Source: Jeotgalicoccus sp. (GTDB lineage: Bacteria; Bacillota; Bacilli; Staphylococcales; Salinicoccaceae). Taken from it: a stretch of 64,000 nt of DNA. The notes under the pieces are model-generated. The model had not been told where the DNA came from and searched no databases. It saw only the letters and a program-made list of their open reading frames with translations. Each line of letters starts with the position of its first letter. The stretch's first letter is position 1. The position numbers were made by a program, and so were the translations under genes. Of the stretch, positions 50,178 through 58,831 are shown in pieces. The stretch is taken from NCBI GenBank assembly GCA_003513765.1, contig DONT01000002.1:242782-306781 (forward strand), given 5' to 3'.

Positions 50178-50699
50178 CTACAGCCAGTTACACTCCCATT
50201 TTCCATCGGTTAACTTATAAAGAAGACGGGCATAACCGCCTTCATTTAATGCCTGATAAAATTCAATCTCCGAAGGGAAAGTTTTATACGCGTTTAAATC
50301 GCGCACTGCTGCATCTAAATTATCAGCAACATGTGAAATGTCAGTTGTCAGCTCCGCAGTACCTTTAATGCGGACCTGTCTCCCCTGTTCACGCCAGTAA
50401 AAGTTTAAAGCAACACTGCTGTTATGTGTCAGCTGTAAAACTTTTTCACGGAATTTTCCCGTCTCAAAATAAAGCCCCTCATCATCCATTGCTTTTAACA
50501 GGACAACACGCGAGTCCGCTGTATTGTTCTGACTTACAGTACTGAGAACCATACTGTTGGGCTCGGCTGTTCTATTCTCCAGTGCATGCGTGTACCACTC
50601 GTAAAAGTGGCTGAAAGGATTGCCGTGCTCTTTTTTATCCAGTTCAGGAAACGGTCCTGTCATAATTTTTGTATCTTTTAAGATTTCGTTAATGTCCAT
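50178..50699 (-). CDS. pyridoxamine 5'-phosphate oxidase-like flavin protein (short)
   Basis: A 173-residue FMN-binding split-barrel protein of the PNPOx family. FMN/PLP-type motifs SRVVLLKAMDDEGLYFETG and FYWREQGRQVRIKG are visible. It is shorter than true PdxH (~210 residues) and lacks the usual C-terminal substrate-binding tail, so it may be a related flavin or heme protein. ATG 50699 is chosen by the GGGGTG upstream. The gene is divergent from the FAD-binding protein gene. Confidence 0.8.
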   Translation of the reverse strand: MDINEILKDTKIMTGPFPELDKKEHGNPFSHFYEWYTHALENRTAEPNSMVLSTVSQNNTADSRVVLLKAMDDEGLYFETGKFREKVLQLTHNSSVALNFYWREQGRQVRIKGTAELTTDISHVADNLDAAVRDLNAYKTFPSEIEFYQALNEGGYARLLYKLTDGKWECNWL

Positions 50700-50835
50700 A
50701 TGTGCACCCCGGTATTTAATGATTAAATGAATTTTATCATACATGTCAGGAAACGGCAGATTAAGCATTGGCAGTATTGTCATTTTATTAATATACTTAA
50801 ATCAGCAAATTTTCTTAGAGGACAGTGATGAAGCG

Positions 50836-52254
50836 ATGAAAGCTAAAAGAATAGCAATTGCAGGTGCCGGAGTGGCCGGTATTTCAATCGTTAAGTTTTT
50901 TGTAAACGATCAAAGATTCAATGAAAATTTACTTATTGATATATATGATGTGCCTGAAACACTCGGGCGGGGTTATGCTTATCAGCAGGACAATGAAAAT
51001 TTGATTATTAATCTGCCGGCAGAAGAGATGTCTCTGACAGCTGACTCTGAAGATTTTATGAAGTGGCTGGAAAACTCAGAACATGAGGCTTTGAGTTTTC
51101 CGAGCCGCAGAGTTTATGGGGAGTATATGCACAGCTCATTAATGTCGTTTGCAGATGCACATTCCAATATTAATATTATAAAAAAATATGCAGACAATAT
51201 TATATTTAATGAAGATAAAAACACATATACTCTGTGTGCAGGCGGAAATGAACAAGATTACGATGCGGTATATTTAACGACAGGTGAATTGTCATACAGT
51301 GACCCTTATGAGCTAAAGGGCGTCAGCAATTATTTTTATAATCCGTACCCGATAGAGGAGAAGTTAAATAAGCTGGAAGGCAAAATTGGAATTATCGGGA
51401 GCGGCTTGTCTGCCATCGACAGTTTCAGATATTTACTCCTGAACGGCCATGAAAAAGTGTATGTTCTATCGAGAAGCGGAGAGATGCCTGCTGTTAGAGG
51501 GACGTATTATGATTTTAAACCGGAGTATTTTACTTTGGATGCAGCGTTTCAATATGAAAGAGACGGTCTGATTCCACTCGATAAATTAATCGGGCTGTTT
51601 AAAAAGGAAATGGCAGCACAGCAGGTGGATGTATCACTTTTTGAACGTAAGACAGATCGTCCTGATATTGATTTGAAATACGATCTTGAGCATATGGACA
51701 GTGTTGGCAGACTGCAGTATTTAATAGTGCATCTGGAGGGTACTTTTAAAATATTATTTAAATATTTATCGAGAAGTGATAAACGAACGTTTTTAGAAAA
51801 ATATCATCCTTACGTCGATGGTAATCATTCACCGATGCCGCCTCACGGAGCAGAGCAGATTCTTAAATGGGTTGATGAGGACAAGCTGGTCTTTATGCAC
51901 GGCATGGAATCTGCAGCAGTGGACGATGGATTCACTGTAACTTTTGAAGATGGTGAAACAGAGCATTTTGATATATTAATCAATGCTACAGGACCGGTTA
52001 AAAACATTGAAAAAGATAGCACAGAATTACTGCAGAATATGTATGATGCATTAATACTTGAGGCAGATGAATTCGGCGGCGTGCTGCTAAATAAAAATCA
52101 TGAGATTATCAGCCCGAGATTCGGCACTATGAATAATTTTTATACAATTGGAGCGCTGTCGGCAGGTTCGGATTATTTAATCAGAGGTGTCGGCATGCTG
52201 AGTGCGGAAACTGAAGAGCTGGTGAATCATTTCTTTGAAACAAATGAATCTTAA
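50836..52254 (+). CDS. FAD/NAD(P)-binding oxidoreductase-like protein
   Basis: A ~472-residue protein with an N-terminal FAD-binding motif (IAIAGAGVAGISIV), a second dinucleotide motif near residue 185 (IGIIGSGLSAIDS) and a late INATGPV motif. It matches the PF13454-type FAD-NAD(P)-binding proteins and hydroxyacylglutathione-type monooxygenases of unknown substrate. The start is uncertain: GAGGA lies 13 bases upstream of ATG 50836. The next gene is a TTG-start MFS transporter, 99 bp away. Confidence 0.82.
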   Translation: MKAKRIAIAGAGVAGISIVKFFVNDQRFNENLLIDIYDVPETLGRGYAYQQDNENLIINLPAEEMSLTADSEDFMKWLENSEHEALSFPSRRVYGEYMHSSLMSFADAHSNINIIKKYADNIIFNEDKNTYTLCAGGNEQDYDAVYLTTGELSYSDPYELKGVSNYFYNPYPIEEKLNKLEGKIGIIGSGLSAIDSFRYLLLNGHEKVYVLSRSGEMPAVRGTYYDFKPEYFTLDAAFQYERDGLIPLDKLIGLFKKEMAAQQVDVSLFERKTDRPDIDLKYDLEHMDSVGRLQYLIVHLEGTFKILFKYLSRSDKRTFLEKYHPYVDGNHSPMPPHGAEQILKWVDEDKLVFMHGMESAAVDDGFTVTFEDGETEHFDILINATGPVKNIEKDSTELLQNMYDALILEADEFGGVLLNKNHEIISPRFGTMNNFYTIGALSAGSDYLIRGVGMLSAETEELVNHFFETNES

Positions 52255-52353
52255 AACTGATTTATTATTTTTATGCACTTAGTCTATAGACAAGAGCTGT
52301 TATTTAATGGAAAATAGAGAGATTCAATAAATTATTAAGGAAGTGCAATTAAC

Positions 52354-53550
52354 TTGTCGGAAGTATATAAAGACAGATTGTGGACGAAAGATTTTATAAA
52401 TACATCAATTGTTAACTTTGCGCTAATGATGTCACAATATCTTCTCCTTGTGACAATGGCAATGTACGCGACACAGGAATACGGTGCGTCGGTCGGCATG
52501 GCAGGACTTGTATCCAGTTCATTTATTATCGGTTCGCTGATTGGAAGGCTGTTCGGCGGCAAGCATATTACCGCTATGGGCGGTAAAAAAATGCTGCTGA
52601 TCGGCTCGGCACTCATCGTTGTGCTGACGGCATCTTATTTAATCCCGATGAGTATATATCCGCTTATTATACTCCGGATTTTACACGGTATAGCTATGGG
52701 TTACGCAATGACGGCAACAGGTACAATCATTGCACAGATTATACCGCCAAGCAGAAATGGCGAGGGAATCGGCTACTTCAGTATGTCAGTAGTACTGGCG
52801 ACGGCTGTCGGGCCATTGATAGGTGTTGCTTTAATCGCAGCCTACGGATTTACCAGTATTTTTATCTTTTCATTTACGATGGCAGTAATCAGTCTGATTA
52901 TCGGACTGACAGTTAAGGCGCCGCCAATGAAACCGATTAAAGCAACAGCCGGCGGGAAATTTAAGATTATGGATTTCTTCGAAAAACGGGCAATACCAAT
53001 TTCAGTCGTGATGTTTGTAATGGCATTCGCGTATTCGGGTATTTTATCGTACGTTACTGCTTATGCAGAAAGCATCAGTCTGATACAGGCGGGCAGTCTG
53101 TACTTTACAGTGTACGGTGTGACGGTACTGCTGTCGCGTCCAATCACAGGACCGCTCCTTGACCGTAAAGGTGCAAATATTGTAATGTACCCTGCAATTA
53201 TTATGTTTGCATTGGGTCTCGCAGTAATCAGCCAGGCTACAGCGACGATTGCATTTCTGATTGCAGCAGTGCTGATCGGTTTCGGCTACGGCAACGTGCA
53301 GTCGATTACACAGGCGCTGTCCATTAAAGTGACACCGAGAGAACGTCTCGGCCTCGCGAATACCACATATTTTATTGCCTTGGACTTAGGACTTGGCTTT
53401 GGGCCATTTCTTTTAGGACCAATTGCATCATCATTCGGCTACGTCGGAATGTATTTAACGCTCGCTTTCGTAGTGCTGTCGGGAATCGCAGTGTATTATT
53501 TCTTGCACGGCAGACGAGATAGAGCACTAATGAACAACAGCGGAGTATAG
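52354..53550 (+). CDS. MFS transporter, TTG start
   Basis: A 398-residue major-facilitator protein with twelve helices. Motif A-like GSLIGRLFGGKHITAMGGKK lies in the first cytoplasmic loop near residue 60. It resembles staphylococcal drug/metabolite exporters of the DHA1 group; the metallophore exporter CntE is one relative to consider. TTG 52354 is preceded by AAGGAAG. A terminator follows. Confidence 0.87.
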   Translation: MSEVYKDRLWTKDFINTSIVNFALMMSQYLLLVTMAMYATQEYGASVGMAGLVSSSFIIGSLIGRLFGGKHITAMGGKKMLLIGSALIVVLTASYLIPMSIYPLIILRILHGIAMGYAMTATGTIIAQIIPPSRNGEGIGYFSMSVVLATAVGPLIGVALIAAYGFTSIFIFSFTMAVISLIIGLTVKAPPMKPIKATAGGKFKIMDFFEKRAIPISVVMFVMAFAYSGILSYVTAYAESISLIQAGSLYFTVYGVTVLLSRPITGPLLDRKGANIVMYPAIIMFALGLAVISQATATIAFLIAAVLIGFGYGNVQSITQALSIKVTPRERLGLANTTYFIALDLGLGFGPFLLGPIASSFGYVGMYLTLAFVVLSGIAVYYFLHGRRDRALMNNSGV

Positions 53551-53552
53551 AG

Positions 53553-53589
53553 CTATCACCTGTCATTATTTTGGCAGGTGATATTTTTG
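53553..53589 (+). terminator. terminator after MFS gene
   Basis: Arms TATCACCTG / CAGGTGATA with a loop and a T-run. Confidence 0.88.
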
Positions 53590-53656
53590 TTTTGAGGGAA
53601 ATTTATAAGGGTAATGTATTGGAATTATGTAATTTTGAAAGGGGAGTAAGATAAGA

Positions 53657-54448
53657 ATGTCATTAGCAAAGATTATTGAGGAAATCAAAGGAAAACGTGA
53701 TGATACCGGAGTACTTACAATTCACTTAAACACAGATGCCAGCGCAGGGAATCTTTCAAACGGAGAATGGAAGATACACTTAAAAAACGGTTTGAAAGAA
53801 CTTAAAGAAGAAGTGAAGGCAAAAGATAATCAAGCAGAGCTGAAAGCCTTGAAAAAACTGCAGGATAAAGTCGAGAAAGAGATTGCGGTGCATCAGCGTG
53901 AAATGCGTAAAGGATTTATATTAGTCGCATCGGCTGATGGTGAGCTCTGGAGAGCAAGAGTACTGCAGGTTCCGGTAACAACATCATTCCATTGGGGTGA
54001 AACTGCTGAAACACGGCAGATTGAAGAACTTGAACAGCGTTTCCCTGAAACAGCATTGGTAGTAGTGCAGCAGGCTGATGTAACATTTATCGAGACGTCA
54101 CTTGGGATTATTAGAGATACGAAGAAATACAGCTGGGACGTCGACAGTGAAAACTGGGTCGACTATGAAGAAGCGGCTCAGCCGTTAGCAAGAGGTGGTG
54201 GGAAAGATGAATTCCAGCACCGCTTTGAAGAAAATCAGCACCGCTGGTATAAGAGTTTAGCTGCCCAGCTTGAAAAAGAAATTAAAGAACGCGGTCTGGA
54301 AGGCGCATACCTTGTCGGCAGTAAAGAATCGGTAGCTGACATCGAAGTGAACATGAGCCCGAAAAACGTTAAAGGTATCGTCACAAAAAACCTCGGTTCA
54401 AAACCGGATCATGAAATTTTAAATGAAGTATTCGATACACTAATATAG
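53657..54448 (+). CDS. aeRF1-type (VLRF1/baeRF) release-factor-like protein
   Basis: A 263-residue homologue of the Vms1-like release-factor group (VLRF1/baeRF). The release-factor fold is seen as SAKIIEEIKG, FILVASADGELWRA, the AQPLARGGGKDEFQHR loop near residue 180 (in place of the usual GGQ loop) and a C-terminal region with GAYLVGSKES. These proteins are thought to cleave peptidyl-tRNA in ribosome-associated quality control. SD AAGGGGAG. It is monocistronic. Confidence 0.8.
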   Translation: MSLAKIIEEIKGKRDDTGVLTIHLNTDASAGNLSNGEWKIHLKNGLKELKEEVKAKDNQAELKALKKLQDKVEKEIAVHQREMRKGFILVASADGELWRARVLQVPVTTSFHWGETAETRQIEELEQRFPETALVVVQQADVTFIETSLGIIRDTKKYSWDVDSENWVDYEEAAQPLARGGGKDEFQHRFEENQHRWYKSLAAQLEKEIKERGLEGAYLVGSKESVADIEVNMSPKNVKGIVTKNLGSKPDHEILNEVFDTLI

Positions 54449-54453
54449 TTATT

Positions 54454-54482
54454 AAAAAAGAGAAGCTGAGGCTTCTCTTTTG
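54454..54482. terminator. bidirectional terminator between baeRF gene and dsdA
   Basis: Arms AAAAGAGAAGC / GCTTCTCTTTT around TGAG, between convergent genes. Confidence 0.9.
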
Positions 54483-54485
54483 TTG

Positions 54486-55778
54486 TTAAATTAAATTTTT
54501 TCCTTTGAGATAATATTCTTTATAAACTTCCTCAGGCACCATATCTCCGCCCGTACTCCAAGCAAGATGAGTCCCTTTAGAATGTGTTGCAGCTGGACCA
54601 ATGACACCTGCAAGTGCAGAGGGTTCGAGTTTAATGCTTTCTTCATCGTACATTACAGCGAGCATTTTAAATAAGTTTTCATCACTGACAGTATATGAAC
54701 CGCTGATGAGCTTAGCCAGCAATTGACCGACAAATCCGGAAGCTCTGCCGACAGCGAGTCCATCCGCAGCAGTGACGTTATCGATACCGAAATCCTGGAC
54801 GGAAATTTTATCGTGATAATCAGTCATCATGCCGAGGGTCATACACGGAGAGTGCGTGGGTTCTGCAAAGTAACAGTTTACGTTATCACCGAAAACAACT
54901 TTAAGTCCGAATGCAATGCCGCCGGGACCGCCGCCGACACCGCATGGAAGGTAGACATTCAGCGGATGATTTTTATCCACTGCGATATTCTGCTCCTGCA
55001 GCTGTGCTTTTAAGCGAATAGCAGCAACCGCATAGCCTAAAAACAATGTTTTTGAGTTCTCATCGTCGATAAAGTAACTCTTAGCGTCTTTAAGACTGTC
55101 TGCGCGCCCCTGTTCGACTGCTTTTGAGTAATCATCTCGGTGCTCAACTACTGTAACACCTTTAGAGCGGAGCATATCTTTCTTCCACTTCCTAGCATCA
55201 TCAGACATATGAATGATAACTTTAAAACCAAGTTCGGCTCCCATAATTCCAATGCTCAGTCCGAGATTCCCTGTGGAACCGCAGACCAGCGAGTATTGTG
55301 AGAAGTGATTTTTAAAATCCGTGCTGGCGAATTTTTTATAATCACCATCTTCAGTAAGCAGTCCGGCCTCGAGTGCAAGTGATTCTGCGAAGGTGAGGAC
55401 CTCATAAATACCGCCGCGAGCTTTAACAGAGCCGGAAATCGGCAGTTTATTATCTTCTTTTAAATAAAAAGGGGCGTCAATTTCTTTATCGAGCACTTTC
55501 TTAAAACTATCCTTAATATGGGTCAATTCAGTCAGCGGGGATTCTATAATCCCGGCATGACCAGCCGTTTCCGGGAAAACATGTGCAATGTAAGGTGCAA
55601 AACGTTTCAGGCGTGCTTCTGCACTTAAAATATCATCTTCATCAAGTGTTAATTCCGGAAGAATATCTTCAGCGTTACCTTGCTTATCATTCAGCCAAAG
55701 CATTTCACGATATTCCATCATAGCCTCGAGCTGTGGAAATTCATTCTGCCACTGTTCAATTGTTTTATTAAGTATCAC
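54486..55778 (-). CDS. dsdA: D-serine ammonia-lyase (dehydratase)
   Basis: A 430-residue PLP enzyme of the DsdA type, converting D-serine to pyruvate and ammonia. The PLP Lys is in PISGSVKARGGIYEV near residue 117. The phosphate-binding loop GSTGNLGLSIG lies near residue 170, and the Gly-rich CGVGGGPGG loop near 280. Length matches the family. SD AAGGAG. No dsdC or dsdX neighbours; it is monocistronic. Confidence 0.94.
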   Translation of the reverse strand: MILNKTIEQWQNEFPQLEAMMEYREMLWLNDKQGNAEDILPELTLDEDDILSAEARLKRFAPYIAHVFPETAGHAGIIESPLTELTHIKDSFKKVLDKEIDAPFYLKEDNKLPISGSVKARGGIYEVLTFAESLALEAGLLTEDGDYKKFASTDFKNHFSQYSLVCGSTGNLGLSIGIMGAELGFKVIIHMSDDARKWKKDMLRSKGVTVVEHRDDYSKAVEQGRADSLKDAKSYFIDDENSKTLFLGYAVAAIRLKAQLQEQNIAVDKNHPLNVYLPCGVGGGPGGIAFGLKVVFGDNVNCYFAEPTHSPCMTLGMMTDYHDKISVQDFGIDNVTAADGLAVGRASGFVGQLLAKLISGSYTVSDENLFKMLAVMYDEESIKLEPSALAGVIGPAATHSKGTHLAWSTGGDMVPEEVYKEYYLKGKNLI

Positions 55779-55870
55779 AGCACCATCTCCTTATATATAA
55801 ATTTTATTATAATTGCACGTTGATGTCATAAAAAATAAGCAGGATCCGGTTTGGACCTGCTTAATCAGTA

Positions 55871-56287
55871 TTATAGTCTCGTGCCGTCATCATTAACCTT
55901 ATTCATATCAACGACTTCAGTGTCTTTATCATACGGCATATCTTTCAGCTCAGCTTTGTGAACGCCATCTACATTCGGATGATTGATATACAAGATGAAC
56001 TGATGGTGCTCAAGTGCATAATGATAAGCCGCCTCCTGCTCATGTGTGAGTTCGAGATTAGCAATATGGCGGTCTTCGGGTTCGCCTGCTGAGAAATATG
56101 TGACAATCTTATCGCCGGCAGTGCCGTCAATTGTCTTCGTTTCAATATCCTCATTCAGCTCAACACTTTCAAAAGATGAATTTGAAAAAATAGTCAGCTG
56201 ATTGTTCGTTACGTCCTTTTCTCTACGTAAAAAATGAATGCGGTTCAGTAAATCGTCTTCGTTAAGATACGTTTCTAATCTAGCCAA
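55871..56287 (-). CDS. YflT-domain general stress protein, TTG start
   Basis: A 138-residue protein matching the general stress protein 17M/YflT-like domain (ETYLNEDDLLNRIHFLRREK, then AGDKIVTYFSAGEPEDRHI). It shares this domain with the larger protein at 57165-58019. The TTG start is backed by GGAGGGG on the minus strand. A sigma-B-type promoter lies 36 bp upstream, consistent with stress induction. Confidence 0.82.
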   Translation of the reverse strand: MARLETYLNEDDLLNRIHFLRREKDVTNNQLTIFSNSSFESVELNEDIETKTIDGTAGDKIVTYFSAGEPEDRHIANLELTHEQEAAYHYALEHHQFILYINHPNVDGVHKAELKDMPYDKDTEVVDMNKVNDDGTRL

Positions 56288-56322
56288 AGTTATCCCCTCC
56301 TGCAGAGATTCATATAAAATGT

Positions 56323-56347
56323 TTACCCTCTCTTTTGGGAATGAAAC
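56323..56347 (-). promoter_or_regulatory. sigma-B-type promoter of YflT-like gene
   Basis: On the minus strand GTTTCA, 13-bp spacer, GGGTAA, a good match to the sigma-B consensus (GTTTaa, N13-15, GGGtAt). Confidence 0.7.
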
Positions 56348-56463
56348 AAAACATTAAATAGTTTTACAGGAATTTAAAATATATAAATGTGAAGATTGTC
56401 CGTTGATGACACGTATAAAAAATCCACAGCGGATCGTCTAAAACAAATTCAAAAAATAAGAAC

Positions 56464-56590
56464 ATGGAGTGTTTCAAAGCTCAGGTGAAACAGACGCCTC
56501 CAGGCCCGGAAGATCGACGTCAATATGTGCAACGTAAAATCGATGTCGAAAAGACTTTTGGAAACTCGTCCGGCAATCTGTATTTACTTT
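56464..56590 (+). mobile_element. possible remnant of an IS1182-family transposase
   Basis: A short open segment in a 324-bp gene-free gap. The translation contains RRQYVQRKIDVEKTFG, which strongly resembles the C-terminal (R)QRKIDVE-FG motif of IS1182-type transposases. No terminal inverted repeats or full gene are present, so it is a decayed fragment at best. The rest of 56288-56611 holds only the sigma-B promoter and AT-rich sequence. Confidence 0.45.
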
Positions 56591-56611
56591 ACTCACACCA
56601 GCTCCATCTTT

Positions 56612-57058
56612 TTATGATTTTGGTCCGGCAGGACGGCTTTCATACAGCTCAATCCACTCATCCACAGTCATTTTCTCAGCGAGTTCCGCCAGCAGTTCAT
56701 AAGGGATTTTTTGGGGGTTGGTAAATCTGATACAGCTCTTGCCCATGTTTAACTTAGTTGCCATGTGCTTCGGATATTCCTCTGTAAACCAGTCGTAGAC
56801 CTCGGGTTCACGGTACATTCCCATATGATATACAGCGAGGTGTCTTTTCTGAGCGGCAATACCGATAAAAGGCAGCGGTTCATTATCGACGTGATATCCT
56901 TTCGGGTATTGTTTAAGAGGGACTTCAAAACCCGGCATGCCATGTGAAATACCGACTTCAAAACCTTGTGGCAGATGCGTTTCAATTGTTTCCCATGTTT
57001 TTAAAAAAGCTGCTTTCCATTTCTCATCAATATTTTGAACGTACTCATCAAAAGTCAT
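56612..57058 (-). CDS. DUF1801-family (YdhG-like) protein
   Basis: A 148-residue protein matching the DUF1801 (YdhG/YjbR-related) pattern: TWETIETHLPQGFEVGISHGMPGF, IGIAAQKRHLAVYHMG, and NMGKSCIRFTN. Likely a small ligand-binding or DNA-binding protein; the function is unproven. SD AAGGCGGGG on the minus strand. Confidence 0.82.
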   Translation of the reverse strand: MTFDEYVQNIDEKWKAAFLKTWETIETHLPQGFEVGISHGMPGFEVPLKQYPKGYHVDNEPLPFIGIAAQKRHLAVYHMGMYREPEVYDWFTEEYPKHMATKLNMGKSCIRFTNPQKIPYELLAELAEKMTVDEWIELYESRPAGPKS

Positions 57059-57116
57059 CGTTATCCCCGCCTTTTATTAATTACTTCTATTATAGTCACT
57101 AAAATTTAAATGAAAA

Positions 57117-57148
57117 CATAAAAATACCCGGGATATTTCCCGGGTATT
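57117..57148 (-). terminator. terminator downstream of the YsnF-like gene
   Basis: Arms AATACCCGGGA / TCCCGGGTATT, 4-base loop. The T-run is on the minus strand. Confidence 0.85.
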
Positions 57149-57164
57149 ATCATTATTTTAATGT

Positions 57165-58019
57165 TTATTTTCTGTAATCGTTCTCGTCTACATCTAACTC
57201 TTCACGGCGAACTTCTTCAGATACGTGTTCAACGTCTTCGTGTTTTTCTTTTCTAATTCTAACTTCTTCACTTACTACATTCTCTTTTTCAACGTTGACG
57301 CGTTCTTCGTTAACCGGGATACGGACTTCGTCCACATCAACAGCGTCATTAAAGCCGCCTTTAGCCGGTACATCATCAACTGGATTCCGTTCAATAACGA
57401 CTTCTTCACGTTCTACAGGGATATCAAATTCCTGTCTGTCTGTTTCGACATGCTTGTCGACTTTTACTTCACCAGTCTGAACGTTTTCTTTATCAACGTT
57501 TACACGTTCTTCACGCAGCTGAATTCTTTCTTCTTCAGTAAGACCATTGTCACGGTCCACTGCACGTGCATCGAGTTCAGGATCCGCATTATAGTTATTG
57601 TCTACAGTACCGCCTGCGAGGCCGGCATCTGTCGCATTAGCTTTATTATCATAATCGTAAGTGTCACGTGTTTCTCCGTAATTCATAGCGCTGTCTGAGC
57701 CATTATCCGGTGAATCAACGTAAACTAATACTTCGCCTGCATTTAATGAATTTCTATACTGGACCTGTTCTGACTGACTTAATCCTAAATCATTTAATAG
57801 TTTCTCTTCAGGATCATCCGGCGAGAAGAATGAAACAAACTTATCCCAAGCTGAACCTTCTGAATCCTGGAAGTTTACATTTGTATTTCCAAAAGTTTCT
57901 TTGTTTACCGGCTGCTGTGATAAAACCGTAATGTTATTGTCTGCAACACCTTCTGCTCTTAATTCTTCAACGCGTGTTAAGGCATCATTTTCTGTAACAT
58001 AATTTTCAATTCTACTCAT
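57165..58019 (-). CDS. YflT-DUF2382 (YsnF-like) stress protein
   Basis: A 284-residue acidic protein. Residues 1-105 form a YflT-type domain (IENYVTENDALTRVEEL, then SAWDKFVSFFSPDDPEEK). A linker follows, then a DUF2382 region (from about residue 165) with alternating charged repeats such as REERVNVDKENVQTGEV and PVEREEVVIERNPV. YsnF-like proteins are general stress proteins. A sigma-B-type promoter lies upstream, as for the small YflT paralogue 0.9 kb away. SD GGAGGGG. Confidence 0.88.
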   Translation of the reverse strand: MSRIENYVTENDALTRVEELRAEGVADNNITVLSQQPVNKETFGNTNVNFQDSEGSAWDKFVSFFSPDDPEEKLLNDLGLSQSEQVQYRNSLNAGEVLVYVDSPDNGSDSAMNYGETRDTYDYDNKANATDAGLAGGTVDNNYNADPELDARAVDRDNGLTEEERIQLREERVNVDKENVQTGEVKVDKHVETDRQEFDIPVEREEVVIERNPVDDVPAKGGFNDAVDVDEVRIPVNEERVNVEKENVVSEEVRIRKEKHEDVEHVSEEVRREELDVDENDYRK

Positions 58020-58096
58020 AAATATTCCCCTCCATAGAGATAATTATTTTTTTGATTTAAATTTTGAAATCAGTTTTCTCTGTCACGGTATATAAT

Positions 58097-58121
58097 GTAC
58101 CCGGCTTGCTTGTTCTAAAAC
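58097..58121 (-). promoter_or_regulatory. sigma-B-type promoter of YsnF-like gene
   Basis: On the minus strand GTTTTA, 13-bp spacer, GGGTAC, 78 bp before the start codon. The spacing is identical to the other YflT promoter. Confidence 0.7.
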
Positions 58122-58260
58122 ATAAATGAAATATTTTTCCGCTTAAATTTTAAAAAGTTGCTAGAATACCCCCGAAAAAGCATAGATATAAATAAGTAGT
58201 TTATCGTTTGTATTATAAGGTATGTATAATAATAAAGGACCAGAAAAGGGGAAGGTTATT

Positions 58261-58710
58261 ATGCGAAAAGCTTGGGCGTTATTTTTATTTGCAGCGGTGA
58301 TGATTGTTTTGACTGCATGCGGCAATAATGAAGAAACAAGGACCTTTGAGTTAAGTGATCAGGGTGTCGAGAGCACGCTGGTTTACACACACAGCGGTGA
58401 CGAGGTTATCAGCCAGTCGACGGAGAACATCATTAATTATGAAGAGCTTGGTATTGATAAAGCGCAGGCTGAAGAAATTTTTGCCGGCTATTCAGATCAG
58501 TATCAGGATTTAGCAGGAGTGGAACACAGCTTTGAGTTTGGAGATGATGAAGCTACAGAAAACATTTCCATAGTTTATGATGATATCGATGCCGAACAGC
58601 TTGAAGGCGTGGAAGGTATAGAGTTTGAAGGGGATCCGTCTGAAGGTATCAGTATGGAGCGCTCTGCAGAAATGCTGATTGATCAAGGTTATACTGAAGT
58701 TGAAGAGTAA
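58261..58710 (+). CDS. DUF1307 (YehR-like) lipoprotein
   Basis: A 149-residue lipoprotein of the YehR/DUF1307 family. It has signal MRKAWALFLFAAVMIVLTAC (lipobox LTAC), followed by the conserved TFELSDQGVESTLVYTHSGD segment. SD AAAGGGGAAGG supports ATG 58261, not the start 39 bp upstream. Located on the outer face of the membrane; function unknown. Confidence 0.86.
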   Translation: MRKAWALFLFAAVMIVLTACGNNEETRTFELSDQGVESTLVYTHSGDEVISQSTENIINYEELGIDKAQAEEIFAGYSDQYQDLAGVEHSFEFGDDEATENISIVYDDIDAEQLEGVEGIEFEGDPSEGISMERSAEMLIDQGYTEVEE

Positions 58711-58712
58711 AG

Positions 58713-58772
58713 TGATCTCCCGGGACAATTTAAAGGTTCTTATGTACCTGTAAATATCCTGGGATTTTTAGT
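58713..58772 (+). terminator. probable terminator after DUF1307 lipoprotein
   Basis: Outer arms TCCCGGGA / TCCTGGGA (one G-U) spanning a long loop with a small internal AGGT/ACCT hairpin, then T's. Confidence 0.55.
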
Positions 58773-58831
58773 GCTGTAAACAGTATTTTCCGGTTATACT
58801 AGTAAAGAATATATTGTTGGGAGTGACGGCT

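Noticed and set aside
57225..57698. A 157-codon plus-strand frame antisense to the YsnF-like gene
   Set aside because: It is Phe-rich and unnatural, a mirror of the acidic repeat coding on the minus strand, with no ribosome site.
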